Origin: Brasenia schreberi
Lineage: Eukaryota > Streptophyta > Magnoliopsida > Nymphaeales > Cabombaceae
Assembly (NCBI GenBank): GCA_036023115.1
Contig: JAYKKT010000046.1
Coordinates: 5,106,001 to 5,170,000, forward strand
Direction: 5' to 3'
DNA length: 64,000 bases
The notes beneath the pieces are model-generated. The model saw only the letters and a list, made by a program, of their open reading frames with translations, was not told the DNA's origin and made no database searches. Shown one piece after another: positions 62,921-64,000 of the stretch (its first letter is position 1; each line of letters opens with the position of its first letter). The position numbers and the translations under genes are program-made.

Positions 62921-64000
62921 TCATTTCCCACTTCCATTCGTTCTCAGTTTTCCTGCAGACTTTTTCCGTTCAAGCACTGCAGATCCTTTCTGCAGCAACT
63001 GACCACCACCATTAGGCGGCTTCCTAGAGTGCAATAATCCTTTTGTACTCCTGAATTCAGCAATCAATATCAAAAGCATTAATGAGATGCTTAAAAGAAT
63101 ATCAAATAAGATGCTAAGAGAATTAACGCAGGTGTATATAGAGAAGGGAATACCTCATATCAGGGCTTTTGTTTGGTAGCTTAGATTTGTTCTTCAACTT
63201 TGAGGCACCAGTCTGGATTGTTCCTGTGCTGCTGGGGGAACTCAATTGCCAAAGCAAGTCTGCTTCAGAAGAGTCACTAGTAGCAACCTCAATGTCATCC
63301 ATGTCATCCGTTGTCATTGAATCACTTCTTGGCAAAACATTATTGTCATGGTTTTCTTTCCGGTTCATTGGATCAAACTGACCAGGGTAAACCTTTTCCA
63401 TGTCAGCACCGGTGTACTTCTGGTAGAACATATCAGGCACTGGACCGTTATCATTATCCAAACATCTCAAGAGAGTCTCTTCTCCACATTCTTGCACGTT
63501 CACTATGACTTTGTCAACCCATTCCCCCGAGATTGGATCTGTTGAAATTTCACGCTGACCATGGCTGACTTTCTTCTGCCCTCCGAAAGAATTGCATTGG
63601 AACTATTCCAGAAAGAAAAAAAGAGGAATTGCTTGCAAGTATATATAACAATTCGGCAAAGAAAAGCCTAGCTCTCATGGCTGTATATGGTTAAAAGAAG
63701 GCAATATTTAAACCTGACTTCGATAACAGTGGAAAGAGCTTATAAGCAGAAGCCAATGAATTCCTTCCTAGAACAAAAACTAGGGATTCGACTTTTGAAA
63801 TTCATAATATTTATCAACCAGCCCCAATGCTTAAACTTGACCAATAACAGTTACTTAAGGTCATTTGTCAAGAAAAGAAGAGTTATAAATACCGTCAAAT
63901 TCCCCACTTCCTCCATTGGCTGTCTATGATTACTGTGGCCGTCTTGCATTGGTGACAGCAGATTAGACTTGGCTATCTCTCTCTCAGGGCTACATCTTGC
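62921..64000 (-). CDS. Kinesin C-terminal tail (probable KIN-14), gene continues off the right edge
   Basis: Three minus-strand exons join in frame: (edge) 64000-63893, 63602-63154 and 63050-62921, ending in TGA at 62923-62921. Splice sites are GACG|GTATTT to AATAG|TTCCAA and ATGAG|GTATTC to TTCAG|GAGTAC. The tail reads GEWVDKVIVNVQECG, GPVPDMFYQKYTGADMEKVY, IEVATSDSSEADLLWQLSS and ends in a basic, Ser/Gly-rich segment. I recall this pattern (WVDKV…, ATSDSSE-DLLWQ) from plant calponin-homology KIN-14 minus-end-directed kinesins, downstream of the motor domain. The motor and any CH domain lie beyond the window, so the subfamily is inferred. It is convergent with the DUF1218 gene, 560 bp between stop codons. 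Confidence 0.7.

Overview
This is a stretch of nuclear DNA from a flowering plant. The evidence is canonical GT-AG introns, plant-specific families (CBP60, DUF1218, RALF), plant-type Copia, hAT and RTE elements, and long (TA)n/(GA)n microsatellites. Very long TE-filled introns suggest a moderately large, slowly purged genome. I cannot name the species.

Real genes, left to right: (1) a GT47 exostosin-family glycosyltransferase on the minus strand, running off the left edge (coding exons 2919-2295 and 545-289). (2) A complete 13-exon ALG3 gene on the plus strand (10916-39078), encoding the ER mannosyltransferase that makes the first luminal mannose addition of N-glycan assembly. (3) A CALMODULIN-BINDING PROTEIN 60 gene on the plus strand (54351-58189). 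(4) A DUF1218 four-helix membrane protein on the plus strand (59387-62360). (5) The 3' end of a kinesin, probably KIN-14, on the minus strand (62921 to the right edge). Two broken RALF peptide-hormone genes lie at 40.7-41.8 kb and 43.9-44.2 kb (minus strand). A fragment of an RRM gene lies at 39.8-40.0 kb (minus strand).

Region by region: 3-8.2 kb is intergenic DNA with two LTR-like blocks and a 0.3 kb direct repeat. 8.2-10.9 kb is non-coding with an RTE fragment and an (AT)n tract. ALG3 is expanded to 28 kb because intron 4 holds a decayed RTE-clade LINE and intron 7 (14 kb) holds a three-level nest: a Copia retrotransposon (21294-32628, 5-bp TSD tcacc), a hAT inside its reverse transcriptase (22768-29174, 8-bp TSD), and a second hAT inside the first (23219-26192, 8-bp TSD). 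Removing the nested parts leaves a Copia of about 4.9 kb, a normal length, which supports the reconstruction.

39-53 kb is gene-poor, with RALF pseudogenes, many compound microsatellites and a fold-back element at 46.65-48.44 kb. 53-64 kb is a compact gene cluster with a SINE, a hairpin and long microsatellites in introns or flanks.

The intact genes do not form a pathway and there is no operon logic. ALG3 (ER N-glycosylation) and the GT47 protein (Golgi cell-wall glycosylation) are both glycosyltransferases, but their adjacency is probably chance. I found no wholly new system. The points most worth checking are the dated TE nest, the paired RALF pseudogenes with a stop in the protease site, the fold-back element capped by microsatellites, and two very small retrotransposition events recognised by their target-site duplications.
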